Shown here: positions 10,954 to 20,358 of the stretch, piece by piece | Numbering within the stretch: position 1 is the first letter of the stretch | Layout: the number at the start of each line of letters is the position of its first letter | Assembly: GCF_014712225.1 (NCBI RefSeq) | Contig: NZ_JACXBW010000006.1 | Location: forward strand, 1-64,000 | Direction: 5' to 3' | Origin: Pseudarthrobacter sulfonivorans | GTDB lineage: Bacteria > Actinomycetota > Actinomycetes > Actinomycetales > Micrococcaceae | DNA length: 64,000 bases | The notes under the pieces: generated by a model | Seen by the model: only the letters and a program-made list of their open reading frames with translations | The model's database searches: none | What the model was told of the DNA's origin: nothing | Made by a program: the position numbers and the translations under genes

Positions 10954-11622
10954 TTAGTCCGTGGCCTTGCTCTGGTTGTAGCTGGTGGAACGTTCCTGGC
11001 CGCTGAGTTCGGCGATGGCGTCCATGATCCGGTCCGTCACCTGCCGGCGTGCCGGCAGTGAGTGGTCCGGGCCGGTCTTGTCGAAGTACAGCGGCTCACC
11101 AACCTTCATGGTGAAATGATGCGGCTTAAAGCCCTTCTCACCGGCAGGCTGCAGGTTCTCCGTCCCGATCAGTCCAACGGGGATCACGGGAGCTCCGGTT
11201 GCCAGGGCAAGCCAGCCCACGCCGGTGCGCCCGCGGTAGAGAATGCCGTCCCGCGACCGGGTGCCTTCAGGGTAAATGCCGATGCCCTTGCCCGCCTCCA
11301 GGATGTCCATGAGGGTCTTGAGCGCCTGGACGCTGGCTGCCTGCTCGCCGCGCTCCACGGGGATGGAGCCGACGGACTCGAAGAAGGATTTCATGACCTT
11401 CCCCTTCACGCCACCGGTGGTGAAGTACTCGGCCTTGGCGAAGAAGGCCACGGGCCGCGGCATCAGTGCCTGGACAATGACGCTGTCAAAGAAGGAAAGA
11501 TGGTTGGGGGCCACAATGAAGGGCCCCTCTTTTGGAACGTTTTCAAGGCCGACGACGGTGGGCCGGCAGGTGCCCGCGACGAGCCCGCGAAATGTCCAGC
11601 GGACCGCCTCAAACAATGCCAT
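10954..11622 (-). CDS. 1-acyl-sn-glycerol-3-phosphate acyltransferase family (PlsC-like)
   Basis: Membrane-associated acyltransferase that most likely acylates lysophosphatidic acid in phospholipid synthesis. The 222-aa product has the NHLSFFD motif (H-x4-D catalytic pair, about residues 41-47) and YPEGTRS (about 117-123). ATG 11622 is preferred over GTG 11637, because GAGG is about 9 bases before it; either start overlaps the end of the upstream HAD phosphatase gene, suggesting coupling. Exact acceptor is not predictable. Confidence 0.87.
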   Translation of the reverse strand: MALFEAVRWTFRGLVAGTCRPTVVGLENVPKEGPFIVAPNHLSFFDSVIVQALMPRPVAFFAKAEYFTTGGVKGKVMKSFFESVGSIPVERGEQAASVQALKTLMDILEAGKGIGIYPEGTRSRDGILYRGRTGVGWLALATGAPVIPVGLIGTENLQPAGEKGFKPHHFTMKVGEPLYFDKTGPDHSLPARRQVTDRIMDAIAELSGQERSTSYNQSKATD

Positions 11623-12322
11623 CGTTGCGCACCTCACTCATCGCAGCAGTGTGGATGGCTTCGAGCCGTTCGATGGCGGCGACCATGTCAGCGGTGTTTT
11701 CCACTACGGTGACGGCACCGGCTACCTCCAGTTCGCCGTCGGGGGCGAAGCCCCAACCAACACCGATGCAGTCGAGACCGTTCGCGATGGCGCCGGCAAC
11801 ATCCTGGGCGCGGTCCCCCACCATCACGGCGTGTTGGGTGGACAAGTCAGCCAGGGCGGCAGCGATGATGTCAGCTTTGCCAACCGGACCCTCCGTGGAG
11901 GTCTCGTCATCCGCGGAACCCCTGATGGTCTGGAACAGGGCGGCGATACCGTGGTGCTGCAGCACAATCTGCGCCAGCCCTTCGGGCTTCTGGGTTGCAA
12001 CGGCCACGGGCCTGCCCGCTTCCGCAAACCCCTCCAGCACGGCCTTGATCCCGGGGTACAGGCGACTCTGCGCGATGCCCGTCGCCAGGTAGTGCTGCCG
12101 GTACAGCCGGATGACGTCGTCCAGCTTGTCCGCCGGCACCATGGCAACAGTGAGGAGCGAATCGCTGAGTTTGGGGCCGATCATCGCGGCCAGCAGGTCG
12201 GGGTCGGGAACCGGGAGGCCGGAGGCCGCCAGGGCCGCCGCGATGCCGTCGGTTATTCCGCCTGCCGGATCGACAAGAGTGCCGTCCAGGTCAAAGATCA
12301 CGGGCACTGTTGTTTGAGTCAC
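11609..12322 (-). CDS. HAD-superfamily phosphatase, phosphoglycolate-phosphatase-like
   Basis: The 237-aa product has the HAD motif I IFDLDGTLVD (nucleophile Asp11, Asp13), a cap of helices at about 20-85, motif II VATQKPEG, Lys in VGKADI and motif IV MVGDRAQD. This pattern fits the Gph/PGP-like subfamily that dephosphorylates small phosphosugars; the actual substrate is unknown. The stop overlaps the next gene (plsC-like) by 14 bases. Confidence 0.85.
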   Translation of the reverse strand: MTQTTVPVIFDLDGTLVDPAGGITDGIAAALAASGLPVPDPDLLAAMIGPKLSDSLLTVAMVPADKLDDVIRLYRQHYLATGIAQSRLYPGIKAVLEGFAEAGRPVAVATQKPEGLAQIVLQHHGIAALFQTIRGSADDETSTEGPVGKADIIAAALADLSTQHAVMVGDRAQDVAGAIANGLDCIGVGWGFAPDGELEVAGAVTVVENTADMVAAIERLEAIHTAAMSEVRNDGIV

Positions 12323-12380
12323 CGGCTTAGTTTCTCACGACACCGCGCATGGCAGAAACTCGCATGCCCGACACGGCATA

Positions 12381-12423
12381 CTTCCTTGCGGACGGGCCCT
12401 AGGCCAAAATCTCCGCAAGGAAG
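12381..12423 (-). terminator. Stem-loop around the uvrA stop codon
   Basis: A perfect 12-bp inverted repeat (CTTCCTTGCGGA at 12381-12392 and its complement at 12412-12423) with a 19-base loop that contains the uvrA stop. A likely uvrA terminator of the GC-stem type without a long U-tract. Confidence 0.6.
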
Positions 12424-15326
12424 GACGCAGTGTGGCTCGTGGTCGATTTCGCCACCTGTTCAGGGGTGCCCGTGGCCACCACCTGGCCGCCGCCGGAGCC
12501 GCCGTCAGGGCCAAGATCCACGATCCAGTCGGCACTCTTGATGACGTCCAGGTTGTGCTCGATGGTGATGACGGTGTTCCCCTTGTCCACGAGGCCCTGC
12601 AGCACCATCAGGAGCTTGCGGATGTCCTCGAAGTGGAGGCCCGTGGTCGGTTCGTCGAGGACGTAGACGCTGCGCCCGTTGGAGCGCTTCTGCAGTTCCG
12701 CTGCCAGCTTGACGCGCTGGGCCTCGCCGCCTGACAGCGTGGTGGCCGGCTGACCCAGCCGGACGTAGCCCAGGCCAACGTCCACCAGCGTGTTCAGGTG
12801 CCGGGCGATGGGCGAGAAAGCCGCAAAGAACTCCGCTCCCTCCTCGATGGGCATGTTCAGGACATCCGCAATGGTTTTGCCCTTGTAGTGCACCTCCAGG
12901 GTTTCGCGGTTGTAGCGCGCACCGTGGCAGACCTCGCATGGCACGTAAACGTCGGGCAGGAAGTTCATCTCGATCTTGAGCGTGCCATCGCCTGAGCAGG
13001 CTTCGCAGCGGCCGCCCTTGACGTTGAACGAGAACCGGCCCGGCAGGTAACCCCGGACCTTCGCCTCGGTGGTCTCCGCGAAGAGCTTGCGGATGTTGTC
13101 AAACACGCCGGTGTACGTTGCCGGGTTGGACCGGGGGGTTCGGCCGATCGGGCTCTGGTCCACGTGGACCACCTTGTCCAGGTGCTCCAGGCCCTGGATG
13201 CTCTTGTGGCGTCCGGCAACCTGCTTGGCGCCGTTGAGCTTGTTGGCCAGCACCTTGTACAGGATTTCGTTGACCAGGGTGGACTTGCCGGAGCCGCTGA
13301 CGCCGGTTACCGCCGTGAAGAGCCCCAGCGGGAACGCCGCGTCCACGTTCACCAGGTTGTTTTCCCGCGCGCCGATTACCTTGAGCTCGCGCTTCTTGTC
13401 GTATTTGCGGCGCTTTTTGGGAACTTCGATTTTCTTGCGGCCGGACAGGTAATCGCCGGTCAGTGAGTTGGTGTTCTCGAGAAGCTCTTTGTACGAACCC
13501 GAATGCACCACCTGGCCGCCGTGTTCGCCGGCGCCGGGACCGATGTCCACGATCCAGTCAGCCACATGGATGGTGTCTTCGTCGTGCTCCACCACAATCA
13601 GGGTGTTACCCATGTCCCGCAGCCGGGTCAGGGTTTCGATGAGCCGGCGGTTGTCCCGCTGGTGGAGGCCGATGGAGGGCTCGTCGAGGACATACAGGAC
13701 CCCCACCAGGCCGGAGCCGATCTGCGTGGCGAGGCGGATGCGCTGGGCTTCGCCGCCGGACAGAGTGGCGGAGGGCCGCTCGAGGTTGAGGTATTCGAGC
13801 CCGACATCGAGCAGGAAGGTCAGCCTGGCTTGGATTTCCTTGAGCACCTGATGGGCGATCTGGGCTTCCCGGCCGGTCAGGACCAGGTTGTTCAGGAAGT
13901 CTGCGCACGCCCGCATGGGCATGGCGGCGACGTCCGCAATGGACTTGCCGTTGATCAGCACGGACAGGGACGCGGGGTTCAACCGGGCGCCGTTGCAGGC
14001 CGGGCAGGGGATCTGCCGCATGTACTCCTCGTAGCGGTCACGGGCCCAGTCCGAATCCGTCTCACCGTGCTTCCGGTGGACATACTGGATGGCACCTTCG
14101 AAGCCGGTGCTGTACTTCCGTTCACGTCCGAACCGGTTCTTGTACTGCACAACCACCTTATGGTCCTTGCCGTGCAGGACGGTCTGGCGGACGTCCTTGC
14201 CCAGCTTCTCCCACGGCGTGGCCATGGAGAAACCCAGTTCCTTGGCAAGCCCATCCAGCAGGCGGTTCCAATACTCAGTGGTTGCCGTTCCCAGCGACCA
14301 GGGCGCGATGGCGCCTTCAGCCAGCGACAGCTCCGGGTTGGGGACGATCAGTTCTTCATCCACCTCGAGCCGTGTGCCGATGCCGCTGCAGGCCGCGCAG
14401 GCCCCGAACGGATTGTTGAAGGAGAACGAGCGCGGCTCGATCTCGTCGATGGCCAGGGGATGCTCGTTGGGGCAGGCAAGGTTCTCAGAAAACGCACGAA
14501 GCCTTTCGGGGGCGTCCGCAGCCACGTCCACGAACTCCGCCAGCACGCGGCCCTCGGCAAGGCCCAGCGCCGTCTCGACCGAATCGGTGAGGCGCTGGCT
14601 GATGCCCTCCTTGACCACCAGCCGGTCAACCACCACTTCAATGGTGTGTTTGAACTGCTTCCCGAGTTTCGGCGGATCACTGAGCTGGACGAGCTCACCG
14701 TCCACGCGGGCGCGGGAGTAGCCCTTGGCGGTCAGTTCCTTGAAGAGGTCGACGAATTCGCCCTTGCGTCCCCTGACTACCGGCGCCAGGACCTGGAACC
14801 GCGTGCCGTCTTCAAGCTCGAGCAGCTGGTCCACAATCTGCTGCGGCGTCTGCCTGGCGACGACCTCGCCACAGACGGGGCAGTGCGGCCGTCCGACGCG
14901 CGCCCACAGCAGGCGCATGTAATCGTAAATTTCGGTGATGGTGCCCACGGTGGAGCGGGGGTTCTTGCTGGTGGACTTCTGGTCGATGGATACGGCCGGC
15001 GAGAGTCCCTCGATGAAGTCGACGTCCGGTTTGTCCACCTGGCCCAGGAACTGGCGGGCGTAGGCCGACAGCGACTCCACGTAGCGCCGCTGGCCCTCGG
15101 CAAAGATCGTGTCGAAGGCCAGGGATGATTTCCCGGATCCGGACAGCCCGGTGAAAACGATCATGGCGTCGCGGGGCAGGTCCAGGTCCACGTTCCGCAG
15201 GTTATGCTCCCGCGCCCCCTTGACGACCAGGCGGGAAAGGTCAGGACGGGCGGGCGTGGCTGCGCCCCGGGCGATGGTGACGGGGACGGACTGGACTGCT
15301 GATTCTTCAGCTACGGCTTTAGGCAC
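12399..15326 (-). CDS. uvrA: Excinuclease ABC subunit A
   Basis: UvrA is the ATPase that finds DNA lesions and loads UvrB. The 975-aa product has two ABC ATPase modules: Walker [10 protein letters not shown] near residue 60 and GVSGSGKST near residue 665, and signature LSGGEAQR in both halves. Zinc-finger cysteines are visible in CPVCGE and [10 protein letters not shown] candidate SOS box lies 14-29 bases upstream of the ATG. The start is used because homology begins soon after; a short N-terminal extension of about 30 residues precedes [11 protein letters not shown]. Confidence 0.97.
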   Translation of the reverse strand: MPKAVAEESAVQSVPVTIARGAATPARPDLSRLVVKGAREHNLRNVDLDLPRDAMIVFTGLSGSGKSSLAFDTIFAEGQRRYVESLSAYARQFLGQVDKPDVDFIEGLSPAVSIDQKSTSKNPRSTVGTITEIYDYMRLLWARVGRPHCPVCGEVVARQTPQQIVDQLLELEDGTRFQVLAPVVRGRKGEFVDLFKELTAKGYSRARVDGELVQLSDPPKLGKQFKHTIEVVVDRLVVKEGISQRLTDSVETALGLAEGRVLAEFVDVAADAPERLRAFSENLACPNEHPLAIDEIEPRSFSFNNPFGACAACSGIGTRLEVDEELIVPNPELSLAEGAIAPWSLGTATTEYWNRLLDGLAKELGFSMATPWEKLGKDVRQTVLHGKDHKVVVQYKNRFGRERKYSTGFEGAIQYVHRKHGETDSDWARDRYEEYMRQIPCPACNGARLNPASLSVLINGKSIADVAAMPMRACADFLNNLVLTGREAQIAHQVLKEIQARLTFLLDVGLEYLNLERPSATLSGGEAQRIRLATQIGSGLVGVLYVLDEPSIGLHQRDNRRLIETLTRLRDMGNTLIVVEHDEDTIHVADWIVDIGPGAGEHGGQVVHSGSYKELLENTNSLTGDYLSGRKKIEVPKKRRKYDKKRELKVIGARENNLVNVDAAFPLGLFTAVTGVSGSGKSTLVNEILYKVLANKLNGAKQVAGRHKSIQGLEHLDKVVHVDQSPIGRTPRSNPATYTGVFDNIRKLFAETTEAKVRGYLPGRFSFNVKGGRCEACSGDGTLKIEMNFLPDVYVPCEVCHGARYNRETLEVHYKGKTIADVLNMPIEEGAEFFAAFSPIARHLNTLVDVGLGYVRLGQPATTLSGGEAQRVKLAAELQKRSNGRSVYVLDEPTTGLHFEDIRKLLMVLQGLVDKGNTVITIEHNLDVIKSADWIVDLGPDGGSGGGQVVATGTPEQVAKSTTSHTASFLAEILA

Positions 15327-15339
15327 CCACTAATGCTAA

Positions 15340-15355
15340 TCGAAAACTTCTTCGA
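15340..15355 (-). promoter_or_regulatory. Candidate LexA (SOS) box upstream of uvrA
   Basis: The sequence TCGAAAACTTCTTCGA is an outer palindrome TCGAA-N6-TTCGA, matching 10 of 12 fixed positions of the actinobacterial LexA box TCGAAC-N4-GTTCGA; the two inner positions differ. It is 14-29 bases upstream of the uvrA ATG. uvrA is a classic SOS gene, which makes the match more credible than by motif alone. Confidence 0.55.
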
Positions 15356-15372
15356 ATTTCCATGCGGGCGGG

Positions 15373-15753
15373 TCAGTGGGCGTCGTAGGCGGCCGCCAGC
15401 AGCTTGACGGCTTCCGCAAACGTGGCCCCTTGGGCCCTCGCCACCGACGCGTAGGTGCCGGCGGCGGCAGAGAGCGCGTCCGCCCGCTCGTCACGCGCGC
15501 TGACGACGGTGCCGTTCCGGCCCTTGGTGGACACCACCCCGGCCGCCTCGAGCTCTTTATAGGCTCGTGCCACCGTGTGCGGGGCCACGTCGAGCAGCCC
15601 GGCCAGTGCACGGACCGCCGGAAGCCTGGTCCCGGGTGGCAGGTCACCGCTGTCAGCGAGCCGGATCACCTGCAGGCGCAGCTGCTCAAAGAGTGCCACG
15701 GTGCTGGCCTGGTTGGGCTTCCAGGTTCCGGGGAACGCAGCCGCGGCAGTCAT
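15373..15753 (-). CDS. GntR-family regulator (YtrA type)
   Basis: Short GntR repressor: 126 aa with a winged helix (about residues 20-85, with LPAVRALAGLLDVAPHTVAR) and only a short C-terminal tail instead of a ligand domain, as in the YtrA subfamily, which usually controls a neighbouring ABC transporter. The ATG overlaps the stop of the ABC gene before it by four bases (ATGA), so it is the third gene of the exporter operon and probably an autoregulator acting at the palindrome at 19428-19441. Confidence 0.87.
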   Translation of the reverse strand: MTAAAAFPGTWKPNQASTVALFEQLRLQVIRLADSGDLPPGTRLPAVRALAGLLDVAPHTVARAYKELEAAGVVSTKGRNGTVVSARDERADALSAAAGTYASVARAQGATFAEAVKLLAAAYDAH

Positions 15754-17549
15754 CGTCCTGCCTCCAGTGTTCCTGCCCGGCCGGCGAACTGGGCCCTGTA
15801 GAGCCTTGAGTAGTGGCCGTTGGCAGCCAGCAGGTTCCGGTGGGTTCCTTGCTCGGCGATGCGTCCGTGATCCATGACCAAGATTAGATCAGCGTCCCGG
15901 ACCGTAGACAAACGGTGGGCTATGACGAAACTTGTTTTGCCCCGCCGCAATCTCTGCATGGCCTTGCGGATCAGAACCTCGATCCGCGAATCGACTGAGC
16001 TGGTGGCCTCATCGAGGATCAGCACCCCCCGGTCCGCGAGCTGTGCCCGGGCTATCGCGATGAGCTGGCGCTGCCCGTGGCTCAGGGGCCCGCCGCCGCT
16101 GTCCAGGACGGAGTCGTAGCCGGCCGGCATCGACCGCACAAAGTGGTCCAGGTGGCAGGCCTCCGCCGCCGCGGATATTTCAGCGTCCGTAGCCCCGGGA
16201 CGGCCGTACTCGATGTTCTCCTTGATGGTGCCGGCAAACAGCCACGCATCCTGGAGCACTACCCCGAAACCCTCACGCAGGGTATCCCGGGGGATGGCGG
16301 CAATGTCGGTTCCGCCGATGGTGATCCGTCCGGCGTCAGGTTCGTAGAACCGCATGAGGAGATTCACAATAGTGGTCTTGCCTGCGCCGGTGTGCCCCAC
16401 GATCGCCACGGTCTGGCCCGGCTCCACCGTGAACGACAGGTCCCGGATGACGGGCTCCTGGGCGTAGCCAAAGGTGACGTGGTCGAAGACGATCCGTCCG
16501 CCCAGCCTGGCGCGTTGGCCGGCTCTTGCGGGCTCAGCAGGAATTTCCTTGGCATCAAGGAGTTCGAAGACGCGGTGCGCCGAAGCCGCGCAGGACTGGA
16601 TGACGTTCAACATTCCGCCAATCTGGCTCACGGGCTGCGTGAACAACCGGCTGAACTGGATAAACGCCAGGATTCCGCCAATGGTCATGGCACCGAGGGT
16701 GACCTGGAAGGCGCCCGCCACTGCGACTGCAATGTACGTCAGGTTGGAGATCAGGATCATCAGGGGCTGGACAAGCCCCGACGAATACTCGGCAAGGGCG
16801 GAGGCCCGCGCCAGGCGGCCGTTGCTCGCCCGGAAGACCGCCGCTGCCTGGTCCTGGTGTCCGAAGGCCATAATGACCTCGTGGCCGGTGACGAATTCCT
16901 CCACGTGCGCGTTCAGGGCGCCGGTTTCGGTCCACTGGCTCGCGAAATGTGCTTGGGATTTGCGGGCGACCAGAACCGTTATCAAGGTGGACACCGGCAC
17001 GGAGACGAGGGCAATCAGCGCCAGGAGGGGAGATATCCAGAGCATCATGGCCAAGGCACCTGACAGCATCAGAACAGAGATGATCAGTTGTGTCAGGACC
17101 TGGCTCAGCGATTGCGAGATGTTATCGATGTCGTTGGTGACCCGGCTCAGGACGTCGCCGCGGGACTTCTCCTGAAAGTAGGTGGAGGGAAGCCGGTGCA
17201 GCTTTTCCTCCACGGATGCCCGGAGGCTGTACATCAGGCCCTGGACCGAGTCCGCGGTCAGCTTTCCCTGGATCCAGTTGAAAAGTGACGCCCCGGCATA
17301 CATTAAGGCGACGACCGCCAGCAAACGTCCCAGCCGGTCATGCTCGAACACCCCGCTGTAAACGCCGTCCACCACGATATCCGTGGCGTCACCGAGGTAG
17401 TTCGGTGCGGCCACATTCAGCCCGGCAAAACAGCATGTGGCTGCCACGGCACCAAGCATCCGCCACCTGAACGGGTGCAGCAGGCCGAGCAATCGGCGCG
17501 TCGCCGGCCAGAACGTTTTGCGTACTCCCTCCGGGAGCGGCTCCGTCAC
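15750..17549 (-). CDS. ABC exporter, catalytic half (heterodimer subunit)
   Basis: Half-transporter: six membrane helices (about residues 30-315) followed by an ATPase domain. The ATPase has Walker A GHTGAGKTT, Walker B LILDEATSSVD with the catalytic Glu, but a changed signature LSHGQRQ instead of LSGGQ. That is what is expected of the partner that supplies the good Walker site but the poor signature in a heterodimer such as TM287/288 or BmrCD. It overlaps the upstream ABC gene by 4 bases and the downstream GntR gene by 4 bases. Likely drug or lipid export; substrate unknown. Confidence 0.93.
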   Translation of the reverse strand: MTEPLPEGVRKTFWPATRRLLGLLHPFRWRMLGAVAATCCFAGLNVAAPNYLGDATDIVVDGVYSGVFEHDRLGRLLAVVALMYAGASLFNWIQGKLTADSVQGLMYSLRASVEEKLHRLPSTYFQEKSRGDVLSRVTNDIDNISQSLSQVLTQLIISVLMLSGALAMMLWISPLLALIALVSVPVSTLITVLVARKSQAHFASQWTETGALNAHVEEFVTGHEVIMAFGHQDQAAAVFRASNGRLARASALAEYSSGLVQPLMILISNLTYIAVAVAGAFQVTLGAMTIGGILAFIQFSRLFTQPVSQIGGMLNVIQSCAASAHRVFELLDAKEIPAEPARAGQRARLGGRIVFDHVTFGYAQEPVIRDLSFTVEPGQTVAIVGHTGAGKTTIVNLLMRFYEPDAGRITIGGTDIAAIPRDTLREGFGVVLQDAWLFAGTIKENIEYGRPGATDAEISAAAEACHLDHFVRSMPAGYDSVLDSGGGPLSHGQRQLIAIARAQLADRGVLILDEATSSVDSRIEVLIRKAMQRLRRGKTSFVIAHRLSTVRDADLILVMDHGRIAEQGTHRNLLAANGHYSRLYRAQFAGRAGTLEAGR

Positions 17550-19312
17550 GGCAGGCCCTCCAAGGCCAATTGGGACTCTGCGATTTCCCGGTAGGTTCTG
17601 GAAGTTTCCAACAATTCACGGTGGGTCCCCTGCGCCACCAGCCGGCCGTCGTCGAGCACCAATATCCGGTCCGCGCCCGCGACGGTGGAAATCCGTTCCG
17701 CCACCACGATCACTACGGCGTCGGCCAGGGTGTCCGCGAGGGCGTCCCTCAGCCGGTTCTCCGTGCCGAAATCGAGCGCGGAAAAGCTGTCATCAAAAAG
17801 GTAGATCGGTGCCCGCCGCACCAGCGCGCGCGCGATGCAGATTCGTTGGCGCTGGCCGCCGGAGAGGTTCGTTCCGCCTTGGCCGACTTCAGTGGCCATC
17901 CCCAGGGGCAGCTCGCGGACGAACCCTGCGGCCTGGGCCGTTTCCAGCGCCTCCCATAACTGACTGTCGCCGGCCGCAGGGTCGCCGATCCGCAGATTAT
18001 GGGCAATGGTGCCGGTGAACAGATACGACCGCTGCGGGACCACAGCCATGGCCCGGCGGAGGACGTCCAACGGCAATGTGCGGATGTTCCGGCCGGCGAC
18101 GGTGATGGTCCCAGCAGTGGTATCAAGGAACCGGGGCAGCAGGCCCAGAAGCGTTGATTTGCCGCTGCCGGTTGAGCCGACAATGGCAACGGTGGTGCCA
18201 GGACTTGCCGTAAAGCTGATGTTTTGGAGCACCGGGGTTTCGGCGCCGGGATAAGCGAAACGGACATCCGTGAAGGTGATGTCGCCTCTGCCGAAGGCTC
18301 CCCCGCCGCCCGCCGCGTCGTTGCCGTTCCCGCTGTCCGCGCCGGACCCGCTGTCCCGGACGGACGGCTGGGTGTCGAGCACCGCGTTGAGCCGCTCCGC
18401 GCACGCTGCGGCACGCGGTGCCGTGCTCAGTACGTACATGGCCATCATGATGGCGAGGAGAATCTGCATGATGTAGGCGATGAAGGCCGTGAGGGCCCCA
18501 ATGTTCATTTCTCCCGAATACACCCGGTGTCCGCCGAACCACACCACGGCCACCGATGACAGGTTCACCACGATCATGATCAGCGGGAGCATTGCGGCAA
18601 TGAGCAGGGCCGACTGCAGGTTGTTTCCTGTCAGGCTTGTGTTTGCCCGGGCAAAACGGCGTGCTTCATGTCCCTGCCTGACGAAGGAACGGATGACGTT
18701 GGCACCGATGATCTGCTCGCGCAGGATCTGCCCGGTACCGTCCAGCAACTCCTGGCCGTCGCGGTACAGAGGCACCAGGCGCCGGACGATCAGGTACATG
18801 ATGAGCAGGAGCACAGGCATGATGATGATGACAATGCTCGAAAGCACAATGTCCTGCTGCCAGGCAAGATAAACCCCGCCCACGGCCATGACAGGCGCCG
18901 CTACCAGCATGGTAAACACCAGGACCGCGAACGACTGGATCTGCTGGGTGTCGTTGGTTGCCCTGGTGACGAGGCTCTGGGTGCCAAAGGCCGCCACCTC
19001 CTGGGAAGAAAGCGACTGGATTTTTGTGAAGACCTCAGCCCTCAACTGTTGGCCGACCGTCGTGGCCACCACAGCACAGAGATAGCCGGCGGCGACGGCG
19101 GCCCCCGCCTGGACAGCAGCCACCAGGGCCATATCGATGCCCAGCCGGAAAATCTCGGGGGTGTTGCCGGCCACGATGCCGTCATCGATGATGGCGGCGT
19201 TGATGGTGGGCAGGAGCAGAATGCCTGCGGTCTGCACCAGCTGGAGGGCGACGATGGCGGCAACCCGGCCCTTGTGGGCCGCGAACAACCTCATCAGTAG
19301 GGCGAAAAGCAC
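17546..19312 (-). CDS. ABC exporter, degenerate-site half (heterodimer subunit)
   Basis: Half-transporter of 588 aa with six membrane helices (about residues 15-300) and an ATPase domain. Walker A GSTGSGKST and signature LSGGQRQ are intact, but the residue after Walker B is Asp (LFDDSFSALD) where the catalytic Glu should be. This marks it as the degenerate-site subunit and complements the next gene, whose signature is altered. GTG 19312 has AGGAGG five bases upstream. First gene of the exporter/GntR operon. Confidence 0.93.
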   Translation of the reverse strand: MLFALLMRLFAAHKGRVAAIVALQLVQTAGILLLPTINAAIIDDGIVAGNTPEIFRLGIDMALVAAVQAGAAVAAGYLCAVVATTVGQQLRAEVFTKIQSLSSQEVAAFGTQSLVTRATNDTQQIQSFAVLVFTMLVAAPVMAVGGVYLAWQQDIVLSSIVIIIMPVLLLIMYLIVRRLVPLYRDGQELLDGTGQILREQIIGANVIRSFVRQGHEARRFARANTSLTGNNLQSALLIAAMLPLIMIVVNLSSVAVVWFGGHRVYSGEMNIGALTAFIAYIMQILLAIMMAMYVLSTAPRAAACAERLNAVLDTQPSVRDSGSGADSGNGNDAAGGGGAFGRGDITFTDVRFAYPGAETPVLQNISFTASPGTTVAIVGSTGSGKSTLLGLLPRFLDTTAGTITVAGRNIRTLPLDVLRRAMAVVPQRSYLFTGTIAHNLRIGDPAAGDSQLWEALETAQAAGFVRELPLGMATEVGQGGTNLSGGQRQRICIARALVRRAPIYLFDDSFSALDFGTENRLRDALADTLADAVVIVVAERISTVAGADRILVLDDGRLVAQGTHRELLETSRTYREIAESQLALEGLP

Positions 19313-19427
19313 TGCACCTCCTGGGTTGGTGGCGAGGCTGGATTCGCAGGGGATCCGATGAAGTTGCAGCTTGTGACCATCCCCAAGATTCCCCTTCTTA
19401 TCGTCACCTGGTGTCGAACTCCACTAT

Positions 19428-19443
19428 TAGTCACGTGACTATA
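19428..19443 (-). promoter_or_regulatory. Palindromic operator candidate overlapping a -10 element, ABC exporter operon
   Basis: TAGTCACGTGACTA (19428-19441) is a perfect 14-bp palindrome, 116 bases upstream of the first exporter gene. On the minus strand its first half forms part of TATAGT (19443-19438), a good -10 hexamer. A repressor bound here would block the promoter. The GntR protein of the same operon is the obvious candidate, though a MarR or TetR protein from elsewhere could also use it. No clear -35 is seen. Confidence 0.5.
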
Positions 19444-19475
19444 CGAGCCTTGTAAGATCGTCGATCGAATGGAGT

Positions 19476-20273
19476 TTAGGCGCTAAGTTGCTTTTGCGCT
19501 ACGGCAAAGATTCGCCGGAAGGGAAAGACCGTGCCGTGGGGGGTCCCCGGGTAGGCAACCCGCAGCGCCGCAGCATATTCAGCTTCAAAAGCCCGTCCCT
19601 CCTCGACTGACAGGACCGCCAGCACCGGCCGCAGCGCCGTCCCCCGCACCCACTCAAGCACCGGATCCGCGCCTGGGAGGACCTGCTGATAAGTGGTTTC
19701 CCAGGTGTCCGCGGTGCAGCCCGCGTCCAGCATGATGCGGAGATAGTCGGCCGGCTCCCCCACCGATTCGCCTCCGCGGAGGACGTCCTTCAACAGGGGC
19801 CGCCAGCGGGCCGTAGCCGCCAGCTCCCGCATCAGCGTGTGGGACGGGGCGTTGAAGTTTCCGGCCACCTGCATTCCAAACCACGCCCCGGGCCGCAGCC
19901 CCGCCAGCCATCGCCCCAGCATTTCCTGGTGCCCGGGCACCCACTGCAGCGCAGCATTGGTGACCACCACGTCGGTTTCGGCGGCGGGCATCCACTGGGC
20001 GATATCGGCCAGTTCAAACGTCAGGCCGGGCTGCCCGCCGGCCTGCGTGGCAGCCTTGGTCAGCATCTCGGCAGACGAGTCGAGCCCTACGACTTTTGCG
20101 TCCGGCCACCGCTGGGCGAGGGTGGCCGTCAGGTTGCCGGGACCGCAGCCAAGATCCACCACCTGGCGGGGCCGGTCGGCATGGATCCGTCCCGTGAGGT
20201 CAAAAAACGGCCTGTCGCGGTAGTCGCCGAACTGGACGTACTTCAGGGGATCCCACTTCACGTTCGTCTCCAT
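19476..20273 (-). CDS. tam: Trans-aconitate 2-methyltransferase-like SAM methyltransferase
   Basis: Methylates trans-aconitate, an inhibitory by-product of the citric acid cycle, if the family call holds. The 265-aa product starts METNVKWDPLKYVQFGDYR, typical of Tam, then SAM-binding VDLGCGPGNLT (about residues 39-49), GLDSSAEML and a conserved TNAALQWVPGH. Alone in its transcription unit, divergent from the helicase gene. A related methyltransferase with another substrate is the alternative. Confidence 0.85.
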   Translation of the reverse strand: METNVKWDPLKYVQFGDYRDRPFFDLTGRIHADRPRQVVDLGCGPGNLTATLAQRWPDAKVVGLDSSAEMLTKAATQAGGQPGLTFELADIAQWMPAAETDVVVTNAALQWVPGHQEMLGRWLAGLRPGAWFGMQVAGNFNAPSHTLMRELAATARWRPLLKDVLRGGESVGEPADYLRIMLDAGCTADTWETTYQQVLPGADPVLEWVRGTALRPVLAVLSVEEGRAFEAEYAAALRVAYPGTPHGTVFPFRRIFAVAQKQLSA

Positions 20274-20358
20274 GATCTGTGCTGCCGGTCACTACCCGCG
20301 AGCCTAACCCCGTCGGGCCCGGATATCGGGCACCTGAGGGGCACTAAGCTGGAAATCA

